Shown here piece after piece: positions 1-8,307 of a stretch of DNA of 64,000 nucleotides. Made by a program: the position numbers and the translations under genes. Origin of the DNA: QNZT01 sp964573205 (lineage in GTDB: Bacteria; Campylobacterota; Campylobacteria; Campylobacterales; QNZT01). The DNA lies in contig CAZNIT010000021.1 of NCBI GenBank assembly GCA_964573205.1, positions 11,972-75,971 on the forward strand, written 5' to 3'. Within the stretch, counting starts at the first letter, position 1. Each line of letters opens with the position of its first letter. The notes under the pieces were generated by a model that was not told where the DNA came from, did not search any database, and saw only the letters and a program-made list of their open reading frames with translations.

Positions 1-100
1 CGATATCTTTGGTCGATATATAGTGCCCGCAGAAAAAGAGAGAAAGAAGCTGTTTTTCTACAAGAGAGATTTTTTGTTTTTGCATCTCTTTTTTTCTCAT
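1..100 (-). CDS. partial unknown ORF, N-terminal 33 residues
   Basis: This is the beginning of a gene that runs off the left edge. Its ATG (98-100, complement) overlaps the stop codon of the LRV-repeat gene upstream in an ATGA arrangement, and an AAGGA ribosome-binding site sits about 6 bases before it. The 33 visible residues begin MRKKEMQKQKISLVEKQ and continue with a hydrophobic LLSLFF stretch, then CGHYISTKDI. The opening resembles a short helical segment, but I do not recognise a family. The coupling argues that it is translated together with the LRV-repeat protein. The rest of the gene lies outside the window. Confidence 0.5.
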   Translation of the reverse strand, partial: MRKKEMQKQKISLVEKQLLSLFFCGHYISTKDI

Positions 101-663
101 GCTCTATCCTTTAGTTTCGTTTTTGCGGCTTTGGATACATCCGCGTCGTCATCTTGGGATAGTTTTTGCAGAGTCTCTTTCTGTGTGGAGGGATTTTCCG
201 CGACTCTTAGTCTGACCATTTTGTCTTTGTCGTCGGCTAAAGCGTGAAGGTATCTGTGAGGAGTGGAAGGATTTCCGGAAAGGCCGTCTCTTACTATCTT
301 TTCATCCGAAAAAAATTCGGTCAGCAAATCGGACGGGGTGTTCGGATTTGTCGCGACGAGTGCGCGAACCAGATTTACTTCATCTTTTGCCAGTTTTTTC
401 AAAACTTCCACCGGAGTGTGGGGATTTTTAGCTACCGCCCAGCGACTTCCCATGTCATCAACTTCGCAGAGTTTTTCAAGAAGTTCGATCATAACGGAAC
501 TTTTGTTTTTTTCTCTATCGTAAACCGATGTTCTAAGGGAGAGATTCATGGCGACGAGACCTACGATTTGAAGATCGTCTCTGTTTTCTTCAAAAATTTT
601 ATCAACTTTTTCGATGGCGATATCTTTGTCTTCAAGTGACGAAATTATGTCGTCTTTTTTCAT
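97..663 (-). CDS. LRV (leucine-rich repeat variant) family protein
   Basis: A 188-residue protein without a signal peptide. From about residue 70 to the end it consists of roughly 24-residue repeats with the pattern (V)R-x-x-(V)A-x-NP-x-TP-x-x-x-L-x-x-L-x-x-D. Examples are AVAKNPHTP, ALVATNPNTP, GLSGNPSTP and RVAENPSTQ. This is the signature of variant leucine-rich repeats, which fold as alternating helices and usually serve as a protein-binding surface. The acidic N-terminal third is a different helical region. I chose the ATG at 663 because AGGAAG lies just upstream. The longer in-frame start at 744 would add 27 AT-rich, non-coding-looking residues. It is translationally coupled to the partial gene at the left edge. 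The partner is unknown. Confidence 0.75.
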   Translation of the reverse strand: MKKDDIISSLEDKDIAIEKVDKIFEENRDDLQIVGLVAMNLSLRTSVYDREKNKSSVMIELLEKLCEVDDMGSRWAVAKNPHTPVEVLKKLAKDEVNLVRALVATNPNTPSDLLTEFFSDEKIVRDGLSGNPSTPHRYLHALADDKDKMVRLRVAENPSTQKETLQKLSQDDDADVSKAAKTKLKDRA

Positions 664-830
664 CTTTTTTCTTCCTATTATATTATAAATAATTATATTA
701 TATTCTTTTGTCGATAAAGTATAACATATATTAATATAAAACAAATATGAAAAACATTAAATAAAGTAAGTGGTTAAATTTTATGTATGTAAAATAACAA
801 TTATTTATATTTTGTTAAGCTCGTCACCTG

Positions 831-836
831 TATAAT
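831..836 (+). promoter_or_regulatory. putative -10 element of the molybdoenzyme operon
   Basis: A perfect TATAAT, preceded by CTG, lies 32 bases before the rhodanese start codon in the only sizeable gap before the operon. No well-spaced -35 is visible, which is common for vegetative promoters in Campylobacterota. The ribosome-binding site AGAGGGAG follows at about 853-861. Confidence 0.45.
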
Positions 837-868
837 GGAGACTTCAAATCAGTAGAGGGAGTTATATT

Positions 869-1960
869 ATGCCTAAAAAAATTATGAAGGTTTTCGCGAT
901 TTTTTTAACCGCGACTTTAAGCCTGAATGCCGCAAATAGTAAAGAAGATATACTGATCTCCGCCGATGAGGCGATAAAACTTGTCGGGAAAGAGGGAGTG
1001 GTATTTGTGACAGGAGACAGCGATACCACTTATGAACTCGGACATATAAAAGGATCGGTAGAGATGTACGCTCACCATCTTCATCACTCGGATATAATGG
1101 GAAATATGGCGTGCGCCCCGCTTTTTAGATGCAAAGAGGACGCCGAGCGATATATAGGAAGCAAAGGTATAGACAACGACACCTTCATAATCGCATATGA
1201 CGATTTCAAAGGTCCGAACGCTACGGGCGTGTATGCGTTTTTTAAAAGCTACGGACACGAAAAGATAAAAATACTCGACGGAGGTAGAGCGGCTATGATG
1301 AAAGCCGATCCGCAGCAACAGATATATAACGATCTCAAGAAAAAATATAGAGCGATTAAAAAAGAGTTCAAAAAACTGAAAAAGGCAAAAGCCGACAGGG
1401 CACAGATAGATGCTAAAAAAGAGGAGATGAAAAAAGCCAAACAGGCGATGAAAGATCAAGAGAAAAATCTCATAGTGGTAAAAGGAAAAGAGCCGAAAAT
1501 AGAACCTAAAAAATATGTCATAGATATGTCCAAGATCGACCATAGCTGGATAGCCGACAAAGAGGATGTAAAAAGAGCGGTTGACGACATATTGAAAAAC
1601 GGTAATAAATCAAAATACGCCGTTATAGACACAAGAGGAATGATAGAGATCATAGGGCAAAGAAAGATGGACAATGTCGCAAGAGGCGGACATATTCCGG
1701 GTTCGAAGTTCATAGAGTGGAAAAATTTTACCGACTTTAAAAATAAACTCTCTTTTAAAGATCTAGAAGAGATGCAGGAAGTTTTCGATAGATACGGAGT
1801 CAGAAAAGATCAGATCGTTTATGCTTACTGTCAGGTGGGAGCCGGAAGAAGCACCGAGATCGTTACGGCTCTTAAGATGTTGGGATATAAAAATGCCAAA
1901 GTATATACCGGAAGCTGGGATGAGTGGGGTAATGATATGAACCTGCCCATTCGAAGATAG
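869..1960 (+). CDS. periplasmic tandem-rhodanese sulfurtransferase
   Basis: A 363-residue protein with an N-terminal Sec signal peptide ending near LNAANS. Two rhodanese-like domains (about 28-150 and 225-360) are separated by a strongly charged Lys/Glu-rich helical linker (about 155-205). Only the C-terminal domain carries an active-site loop, CQVGAGRS with Cys321. The matching position in the first domain has no cysteine, as in other tandem rhodaneses. Rhodaneses move sulfane sulfur from thiosulfate or polysulfide to an acceptor. It is the first gene of the operon, 56 bases ahead of the molybdoenzyme catalytic subunit. This suggests, but does not prove, that the enzyme handles a sulfur compound and that this protein delivers or removes sulfane sulfur in the periplasm. 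Confidence 0.85.
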   Translation: MPKKIMKVFAIFLTATLSLNAANSKEDILISADEAIKLVGKEGVVFVTGDSDTTYELGHIKGSVEMYAHHLHHSDIMGNMACAPLFRCKEDAERYIGSKGIDNDTFIIAYDDFKGPNATGVYAFFKSYGHEKIKILDGGRAAMMKADPQQQIYNDLKKKYRAIKKEFKKLKKAKADRAQIDAKKEEMKKAKQAMKDQEKNLIVVKGKEPKIEPKKYVIDMSKIDHSWIADKEDVKRAVDDILKNGNKSKYAVIDTRGMIEIIGQRKMDNVARGGHIPGSKFIEWKNFTDFKNKLSFKDLEEMQEVFDRYGVRKDQIVYAYCQVGAGRSTEIVTALKMLGYKNAKVYTGSWDEWGNDMNLPIRR

Positions 1961-2016
1961 GAAGAGAACATGAGAGTTTTTAAAAATAAAAAGCATAAAA
2001 CAAACAGGAGGGGCGC

Positions 2017-4911
2017 ATGAGCGATATGAAAAGAAGGGATTTTCTAAAGATATCTTCAGCAACGGCGGCTATGGTCGCGGGAGGCGGATATCTTTTTGCG
2101 AATACGGGCGTAACAAGAGTGGAAAACGCTAAAGAGAACTATCCCAATACAACTTATACGGAGCAGATGTATAGAAACGAGTTCGGGTTCACATACGGAA
2201 AAAAAGAGGAGCATGGATTCGCTTATCATTGTGTGAACTGTCAGGGTAACTGTTCATGGGAGATCTGGTCGCACAACGGTGTCGTAACTAGAGAGAATCA
2301 GTCGGCAAGATACCCTAGAATCAACGCGAAAATTCCCGATTTCAATCCGCGCGGCTGTAACAAAGGCGTCCAACATTCTCAAATCATGTACGAAAAAGAT
2401 CGTATTCTTTATCCGATGTTAAGAGTCGGTAAAAGAGGTGAAGGAAAGTGGAAAAGAATCAGCTGGGATGAGGCGGGAGAACTGGTAGCTCAAAAGATTT
2501 GGGATGTCATGACCGATCCCGAGCGAGGACCGAACAAACTAACCGTTCATGCGGGAACGGGGCTTTTGACCGAAGGAAGGAGGGGCGCTCCTCTTAGGTT
2601 TTCGACTCAGCTTGGAGCTTCGAGAATCTACCCGTCATCGTATCTTGGAGATATGTTCTCAGGTGTTGCGGTAGCTTACGGCGAGGGAAATATGGGATGC
2701 ACTTACGACTTTATGTACACGGTCGATACGGCCGTATTTTGGGGCGGAAATCCTTCCGTTTCAAGAATCCCCGACGCTCACTTCGTCTGGGAGGGAAAAT
2801 ATAACGGCGCGAAAGTCATCGTTATAACTCCCGAGTTCAACGCCTCGGCGAAGTCGGCCGATCTTTGGATACCGATAAAACCCGGTTCGGATACCCTGCT
2901 TGCCGCAAGCGTACTTCATGAGATAATTGAAAAGAAGATGTATAAACCCGGATTTATGAAAATTTATACGGATCTTGTTTTTCTTGTAGATACCGATACG
3001 AAAAAACTTCTTAGAAGAAGCGATGTGGAAGGTCACAAAGAGCACGGCTTCGAAGAGGAGTTTTACTGCATGAACAAAAAAGAAGGCAAGATCGCTCTTA
3101 TGCCCGGGACCGAAGGAAGCAAATACAAAACTCTAAGAATCTCCGATTTCGGTATAGATCCCGAACTTGAAGGAGAATGGGAAGTAACTCTTCATGACGG
3201 GAAGAAGATAAAAGTAACGACCGTCTTTGAGATGTTCAAAAAAAATATCGCTCCTTTCTCTCCTGAGGATACTCAAAAAGATACGGGAGTTCATCCGGAT
3301 GTAGTAAGAGAGTTGGCAAAAGATATAGCGGTTGCGAAAGTCGTGGAGATAACGGCCGGATTTTCTCTGAACAAATACTTCAACGGTATTATGACTCTTT
3401 GGAATATCTCCTCTATATGCGGGCTTACGGGCAGAATGGGTCCATATGGGGGTATAAACACCGAAAATGAATTTACCCTCTCGGGACTCGGAGTTCTCTC
3501 GGGCTTTAGCGGGAAATACAGTCCTAGATTCGGTTCGGGAATGGTCGGAGAGTTTGTCTTTGGCGACGGGATGAAGACATTTGACGAATATTTTAGCGAT
3601 GAAGATGTCAAACGAGCTCAAAACGGCATGAGCAAAGAGGAGTATAAAAAGATAGTCGAACTCATTTTAGAAGAGGGAAAAGACGACAAAGCCAATCTCG
3701 AGTACGCGGAAAAAGGGGGAAAAGGAAATATAGTAAAACCTCACTGGTCTCCCGATACCGCCATCATAGTCGCCGATTCCAGATTTAGAAGAAACAAAGG
3801 AAGCGAATACAGAGAAGCCTTTTTGAAAAAGATCAAATGGTGGTGCTATGTAGATACGAGGATGAGTGAAGCCGCGGTATATGCCGATCTTTTGCTTCCC
3901 GCAAAATCACACTACGAGGTTTATGACCTCAGAACCAGCCCGGGATATCATAGATTTACGAATCTCGCCCAGCCCGTCGCAAATATGAAACCCGTAGGTG
4001 AAGCCAAAGATGAGTGGAGTATGTTTGCGTTTTTAGCCAAAAAACTAGAAGAGCTCGCCAATAAGCCTGAAAATATAGACAAAGCGAAAGTAAAAGACGA
4101 TAAAAAGTACGCAAGAGAAGGTTATAGAGATCTTGCCAACTTTTATAAAGAATACACAAACACGGATGAAGAGTCCGAAATCGAGATGGAGCCGTATCTT
4201 GGAACGGATAAAAAAGCTGTAGAGGCGGCTTTGGAAAAATGCGAACAATACGAGCCATGGACTATGGAGAAGATGTATAAGGCGGGAGGTTTCTTACAGC
4301 TTAACGAAAAAGCGGCGAAATCTTCGCCTCTTTATGCAGACAGACCTTTCAATTCGAACGAAGATCATCTATTTAAATTCGAAAGACTCGAAACTCTAAG
4401 CGGTCGTCAAACATTTTATGTCGATCATGATATGTATATAAAGTTGGGTGCTCAGACAAATACCGGAATGAAAGGCATAAGACCGGACAACAAAAAGTAT
4501 CCGTTTACGATGATGACACCGCATGCCAGATGGTCGATCCACTCAAACTATAAAACAAGCAGAACGCTACTTAGACTTCAAAGAGGAAAGCCTTATATTC
4601 AGGTAAATAGAGAAGTTGCGAAGATAAAAGGGATAAAAGACGGCGACGAGATAAGAATTTTTAACAATATAGGCGAATTTTACGCTATGGCGAAAGTCAG
4701 CTCTTCATGCCCTCCCGACTCTTTGGTGATGGAGCATGGCTGGGAGCCGTATATGTATAGAGAGAACAAAGGTCATAACGAAGTCGTACCGACGGCTATG
4801 AATCTTTTGGAATTGGCTGACGGCTGGGGACATCTGAAATTCGGCGGTCTTTGGGACGGTAACCAGTATGCGTACGACGGTGCGATAGATTTTGAAAAAG
4901 CAAAAGCGTAG
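2017..4911 (+). CDS. type II DMSO-reductase-family molybdoenzyme, catalytic (alpha) subunit
   Basis: A 964-residue oxidoreductase that binds a bis-molybdopterin cofactor. A twin-arginine signal (KRRDFLK at residues 5-11) sends the folded protein to the periplasm. The FS0 cluster ligands are His71, Cys75, Cys79 and Cys114 (H-x3-C-x3-C-...-C). A histidine first ligand is diagnostic of the NarG/Ebd/Ser/Clr/Ddh group. YLGD with Asp212 is at the place of the Mo-coordinating aspartate of that group. FWGGNPSVSR and the C-terminal molydopterin-binding region (about 830-950) are intact. Cofactors would come from moeA, moaE and moaD nearby, and folding help from the TorD protein of the same operon. The substrate cannot be read from the sequence. 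Nitrate, selenate, chlorate, hydrocarbons and sulfur compounds are all used in this family. The preceding rhodanese favours a sulfur substrate. Confidence 0.9.
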   Translation: MSDMKRRDFLKISSATAAMVAGGGYLFANTGVTRVENAKENYPNTTYTEQMYRNEFGFTYGKKEEHGFAYHCVNCQGNCSWEIWSHNGVVTRENQSARYPRINAKIPDFNPRGCNKGVQHSQIMYEKDRILYPMLRVGKRGEGKWKRISWDEAGELVAQKIWDVMTDPERGPNKLTVHAGTGLLTEGRRGAPLRFSTQLGASRIYPSSYLGDMFSGVAVAYGEGNMGCTYDFMYTVDTAVFWGGNPSVSRIPDAHFVWEGKYNGAKVIVITPEFNASAKSADLWIPIKPGSDTLLAASVLHEIIEKKMYKPGFMKIYTDLVFLVDTDTKKLLRRSDVEGHKEHGFEEEFYCMNKKEGKIALMPGTEGSKYKTLRISDFGIDPELEGEWEVTLHDGKKIKVTTVFEMFKKNIAPFSPEDTQKDTGVHPDVVRELAKDIAVAKVVEITAGFSLNKYFNGIMTLWNISSICGLTGRMGPYGGINTENEFTLSGLGVLSGFSGKYSPRFGSGMVGEFVFGDGMKTFDEYFSDEDVKRAQNGMSKEEYKKIVELILEEGKDDKANLEYAEKGGKGNIVKPHWSPDTAIIVADSRFRRNKGSEYREAFLKKIKWWCYVDTRMSEAAVYADLLLPAKSHYEVYDLRTSPGYHRFTNLAQPVANMKPVGEAKDEWSMFAFLAKKLEELANKPENIDKAKVKDDKKYAREGYRDLANFYKEYTNTDEESEIEMEPYLGTDKKAVEAALEKCEQYEPWTMEKMYKAGGFLQLNEKAAKSSPLYADRPFNSNEDHLFKFERLETLSGRQTFYVDHDMYIKLGAQTNTGMKGIRPDNKKYPFTMMTPHARWSIHSNYKTSRTLLRLQRGKPYIQVNREVAKIKGIKDGDEIRIFNNIGEFYAMAKVSSSCPPDSLVMEHGWEPYMYRENKGHNEVVPTAMNLLELADGWGHLKFGGLWDGNQYAYDGAIDFEKAKA

Positions 4912-4922
4912 GGGGAAGAGAT

Positions 4923-6056
4923 ATGTCAAAAAGACAATTAGCGATGGTAATGGATCTGAACAAATGTATCGGATGTCAAACCTGTACCGTCGCTTGTAAA
5001 ACACAATGGACAAATAGAAACGGCAGAGAGTATATGTACTGGAATAATGTCGAAACATATCCGGGAAGCGGATATCCCAAAAACTGGATGGAGCTTGGCG
5101 GGGGTTTTGATGCCGCAGGCGATCTTCAACCGGGTGTGGTGCCGGAGATAGAGAGTGATTACGGAGTGCCTTGGGATTATAACTACGATTCGCTGGCCGC
5201 AGGCGAGATCCTCACACCCAATGTCGAGCCGACTTGGGGGCCTAACTGGGATGAAGACGAAGGTGCGGGAGTATTTCCTCAAGATAACTACTTTTTTTAT
5301 ATACCTCGTATCTGCAACCACTGCACGAATCCCGGATGTCTTAGTGCGTGTCCTAGAGATGCGATATTTAAAAGAGATGAAGACGGCGTTGTTTTGGTTG
5401 ATCTTGATAGATGTCAGGGGTATAGATACTGCATAGCGGGATGTCCCTACAAAAAGATCTACTTCAATCCCAAAATCTCGAAATCTGAAAAGTGTATCCT
5501 CTGTTTTCCGAGAATCGAACGGGGACTTCCTCCGGCTTGTGCGCAACAGTGTGTCGGTCGTATCAGATTTGTAGGATTTTTGGATGATGAAGATTCGCAA
5601 GTTTATAAGTTGGTAAAAAAATACAAAGTCGCACTTCCTCTTAGAAGCGATTACGGTACGCAACCGAATGTTTACTATGTGCCGCCTACCGAAGCTCCCG
5701 CAAAATTTGACGCCGAGGGGAGAATCATAGAGGGTTCGAATAGAATCCCGATAGAGGAGCTTGAAAAACTTTTCGGTCCCGATGTTCATGAAGCCGTAAA
5801 AAGGGTAAAATCCGAGATGCAAAAGAGAAAAAAGAGCGGCGAGAGTGAACTTATGGATATACTCATAGCTTATCGGCATCAGGATATGTTCAGGCTTGAT
5901 AACGAATACTACCGACAGGTGGCGAAAGAGAAAGGAAATCCTTTGGCGCCTCCCGTCGATCATAGGTATATAGTCGGAAAACATACGAAAGCGCCGTCTC
6001 ACACATTTACGGGACTTGGCATTAATTTGGACGATGAACGCGGTAAGGGGCATTAA
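4923..6056 (+). CDS. molybdoenzyme iron-sulfur (beta) subunit
   Basis: A 377-residue electron-transfer subunit of the NarH/EbdB/SerB type. Four cysteine groups are visible. The first is CIGCQTCTVAC (Cys15, 18, 21, 25). The second is CNHCTNPGCLSACP. The third is CQGYRYCIAGCP. The fourth is CILCFPR with a later CAQQCVGRIRF. In the third group a tyrosine replaces one cysteine, as in relatives where this site holds a [3Fe-4S] cluster, so the prediction is three [4Fe-4S] and one [3Fe-4S]. There is no signal peptide, so it should be exported together with the Tat-tagged alpha subunit. It starts 11 bases after alpha with a GGGGAAGAG ribosome-binding site and passes electrons to the gamma subunit that follows. 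Confidence 0.92.
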   Translation: MSKRQLAMVMDLNKCIGCQTCTVACKTQWTNRNGREYMYWNNVETYPGSGYPKNWMELGGGFDAAGDLQPGVVPEIESDYGVPWDYNYDSLAAGEILTPNVEPTWGPNWDEDEGAGVFPQDNYFFYIPRICNHCTNPGCLSACPRDAIFKRDEDGVVLVDLDRCQGYRYCIAGCPYKKIYFNPKISKSEKCILCFPRIERGLPPACAQQCVGRIRFVGFLDDEDSQVYKLVKKYKVALPLRSDYGTQPNVYYVPPTEAPAKFDAEGRIIEGSNRIPIEELEKLFGPDVHEAVKRVKSEMQKRKKSGESELMDILIAYRHQDMFRLDNEYYRQVAKEKGNPLAPPVDHRYIVGKHTKAPSHTFTGLGINLDDERGKGH

Positions 6057-6057
6057 G

Positions 6058-7257
6058 ATGAAAAAGAGGATTTTAAAAACAATCTGTTTAAGTATGACGG
6101 CGGTACTTGGTCTGAGTGCCTCGACAATCGACGCTAAAAAGATAGAGAGCTTAAGCGGCGTCACTCCCGTTTCAAAAGAGTGGATGTCGGCAAAAGTTTC
6201 GCAGATATATCTCTATCCTCAAACGACTATAACTCTAAACGATAAAAAGGCAAATGAACTAAATAAAGAGTTAAAAGCGAAAAAAGTGGCGGTTAGAGCC
6301 CTGTATGATGGTACAAACATAGCTTTTTTACTCGAGTGGCCCGACGGTACGAAAAGTATTCAAAAAAAGGACAAAACCGCTAGTTATGCCGACGGTTTCG
6401 CGGTAGAGTTTGTAAGCGGCGAAGTCGATCCTTTGAAACTGCCTTATATCGGCATGGGAAGTGAGGGACGACCCGTCGAGATATTTTTACAAAAGAGGGT
6501 TGAAAGATTTTATGAGCCAAACGGTAACGGTGATGTGGCCTCTCAAGTAAATAGAAACAATACAAACGCTTTTGGCGAAGAGTTGGTGAAATTTGATCAA
6601 AAAGTCTCCTCCTTGGGTATGAGTGATTATCAAAAAGCTTATATCAGCGAAGGCTTTAGATCTATGAGCGAGATCAAAAAAGAAGATTTGGATGCAAAAG
6701 CCCAAATGGAGTATGCAAACGGTACTTGGAAAGGAACGCTTATAAGGAGTTTAAAAGACCCCTACAGCGATCTTGATGCTTCAAGCGTTCCGGTAGCTTT
6801 TGCCATATGGGACGGAGAGAGACTTCAAAGAGACGGAGTAAAGCTTCTTTCCCCGTGGATTGCGGTTAATCTTGGTGGCGGCAAAGATGATATTTTGGTA
6901 AAAATGCTAAATGCCGTTGCCGGAGGCGATATCGCTAGAGGAAAAGAGTTGGCGGAACAAAACTGTGCATCTTGCCATAGATATGAAGGTGCGACAAACG
7001 CTCCTTTGTTTATGGCGCCCGATCTTACGAACATAGGCGGTTATTCGAATGCCGCGTATCTTACCGAGTCTATCGTGGATCCTTCTGCGGTTGTGGTTCC
7101 CGGCTACAACAAAAACGCTCATAAAAATTTTGATTGGTACACTCTGGACGAGAAAGGAAAAAGAGTATCCACTATGCCGTCTTTCGCACACCTTAACAAC
7201 AAAGAGATACTCGATATCGTAGCGTTTTTACAAACATTGAAAGCGGAGGTGAAATAA
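6058..7257 (+). CDS. molybdoenzyme gamma subunit: heme-binding domain fused to cytochrome c
   Basis: A 399-residue secreted protein that starts one base after the beta-subunit stop; ATG 6058 is followed by a clear signal peptide. Residues about 60-290 resemble the heme-b-binding gamma subunit of ethylbenzene and dimethylsulfide dehydrogenases (ALYDGTNIAFLLEW, SYADGFAVEFV). The C-terminal about 100 residues form a class I cytochrome c with CASCH (Cys303, Cys306, His307) and a likely Met373 axial ligand in TMPSF. The subunits of characterised relatives are single heme-b proteins. The added cytochrome c would let this one hand electrons directly to, or take them from, a periplasmic carrier or the bc1 complex. 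No NarI-like membrane anchor is encoded in the operon, so the complex is probably soluble. Confidence 0.85.
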   Translation: MKKRILKTICLSMTAVLGLSASTIDAKKIESLSGVTPVSKEWMSAKVSQIYLYPQTTITLNDKKANELNKELKAKKVAVRALYDGTNIAFLLEWPDGTKSIQKKDKTASYADGFAVEFVSGEVDPLKLPYIGMGSEGRPVEIFLQKRVERFYEPNGNGDVASQVNRNNTNAFGEELVKFDQKVSSLGMSDYQKAYISEGFRSMSEIKKEDLDAKAQMEYANGTWKGTLIRSLKDPYSDLDASSVPVAFAIWDGERLQRDGVKLLSPWIAVNLGGGKDDILVKMLNAVAGGDIARGKELAEQNCASCHRYEGATNAPLFMAPDLTNIGGYSNAAYLTESIVDPSAVVVPGYNKNAHKNFDWYTLDEKGKRVSTMPSFAHLNNKEILDIVAFLQTLKAEVK

Positions 7258-7679
7258 TGAAAGCATTAAGTTATATGCTTCTTTCGGCATTTTTGGTATT
7301 GTCACTGAATGCAAGCGAAAAAGCGGACGAAGAGATGGAAGATTTGCCGAGCAAGAGCGGATTTTTATCGACGAAGTGGTGTGTTGAGGGCGGATATTTT
7401 TCCGATTGCAGGCTGGAGAGTTTTTTATGCGGCGAGGGCGGATGCTATAAAAAGTGGAATCCCGGAGACGAAGAGACGGCTGAACTCGTACTTTTCGTTC
7501 ATGATGAAGGAAAAGCTTATAAGCTCGATATATCTAAACTTCCAAGACACGAACTAGATGAGGGAGTCGCTAGAAATGAAGTCGAAATTATCGGTGAGAT
7601 TAAAGACGACACTATCATAGCTCATGAATTTAAAGCTCCTCCGCCCCCTAAAAAGTCCTTTTTTAAAGGATGTCTGTAG
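7257..7679 (+). CDS. unknown small secreted cysteine-rich protein in the molybdoenzyme operon
   Basis: A 140-residue protein whose ATG shares one base with the stop of the gamma subunit, so it is translationally coupled. The N-terminus is a signal peptide ending near LSLNAS. The mature part has five cysteines (in WCVEG, SDCRL, FLCGEGGC and the extreme C-terminal GCL), a proline-rich stretch APPPPKK and a predominantly beta pattern. No CXXCH is present, so it is not a cytochrome. I do not recognise a family. Its location between the gamma subunit and the chaperone suggests an accessory subunit or assembly factor acting in the periplasm. Confidence 0.7.
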   Translation: MKALSYMLLSAFLVLSLNASEKADEEMEDLPSKSGFLSTKWCVEGGYFSDCRLESFLCGEGGCYKKWNPGDEETAELVLFVHDEGKAYKLDISKLPRHELDEGVARNEVEIIGEIKDDTIIAHEFKAPPPPKKSFFKGCL

Positions 7680-7691
7680 TAGCATTTAACA

Positions 7692-7712
7692 AAGCGGGAA
7701 TATCTCCCGCTT
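7692..7712 (+). promoter_or_regulatory. intra-operon hairpin before the chaperone gene
   Basis: An 8-bp inverted repeat, AAGCGGGA and TCCCGCTT, surrounds a 5-base loop. No T-run follows, so it is not a clear terminator. It lies just before the GGAAGG ribosome-binding site of the TTG-started chaperone gene. It may protect or process the upstream mRNA and lower expression of the chaperone relative to the structural subunits. Confidence 0.5.
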
Positions 7713-7728
7713 ACGGAAGGTAACTATT

Positions 7729-8307
7729 TTGGATAAAAAAACACAGGTTTATATATATGCGTTTCTCTCGAGGCTATTTGAAAAAGAGATAGATCTCAAA
7801 CTTTTAAGTGACTTGAAAAAGAGTGAAGAGATAACGCAAATGATATCTCCTGATTTGCATAAGTGGTTTGATCTAAAATCCGACGATGAATTGCTCGAAG
7901 AGCTTAGTATAGATTTCACTTCACTTTTTGTCATGAACCATACGCAGCCGATCGAGACGGCTATATTGGATGATAAAGATGAAGTGTTGGTCGGTCTTCA
8001 AAATCCCGTTATGCAGTTTTATTTCGATCATGGATACGAGCTTCATTTGGATAAGACGCATATTCAAACTCCCGATCATATATCTTTGGAGTTTGGCTTT
8101 ATGCAAAACTTGGTACAAAAAGAGCGGTATGACATTGCGGCTATGTTTTTGAAAAAACATATTTTACAGTGGGTTCCTTCATATCTTTTGAGCATGAAAG
8201 AGAGTGCGCGGAGTCTTTTTTACGAAGAGTTGTGTGATTTTACGATAGAGTTTATTTTGGCAAGCTATGAAACATTGATGAGCGAGGCGACGGAAGTTGA
8301 AAGTTGA
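7729..8307 (+). CDS. TorD/DmsD-family molybdoenzyme chaperone
   Basis: A 192-residue all-helical cytoplasmic protein. The family motif is visible as PDHISLEFGFM around residues 125-135, with a following region in which the chaperone normally contacts the Tat signal. Such chaperones bind the Tat leader and the apo-catalytic subunit, hold export back until the Mo cofactor is inserted, and are dedicated to one enzyme; here that would be the alpha subunit of this operon. The start is TTG at 7729, chosen because GGAAGG is 8 bases upstream and no better ATG exists. It overlaps the next gene by 11 bases. Confidence 0.85.
   Translation: MDKKTQVYIYAFLSRLFEKEIDLKLLSDLKKSEEITQMISPDLHKWFDLKSDDELLEELSIDFTSLFVMNHTQPIETAILDDKDEVLVGLQNPVMQFYFDHGYELHLDKTHIQTPDHISLEFGFMQNLVQKERYDIAAMFLKKHILQWVPSYLLSMKESARSLFYEELCDFTIEFILASYETLMSEATEVES

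Noticed and set aside
812..817. TTGTTA as a -35 box for the rhodanese operon
   Set aside because: Only 13 bases separate it from the -10, too short for a normal promoter.
4938..6164. Long antisense ORF opposite the beta subunit gene
   Set aside because: No plausible family, runs antisense through strongly coding sequence whose Cys motifs are certain; a shadow frame.
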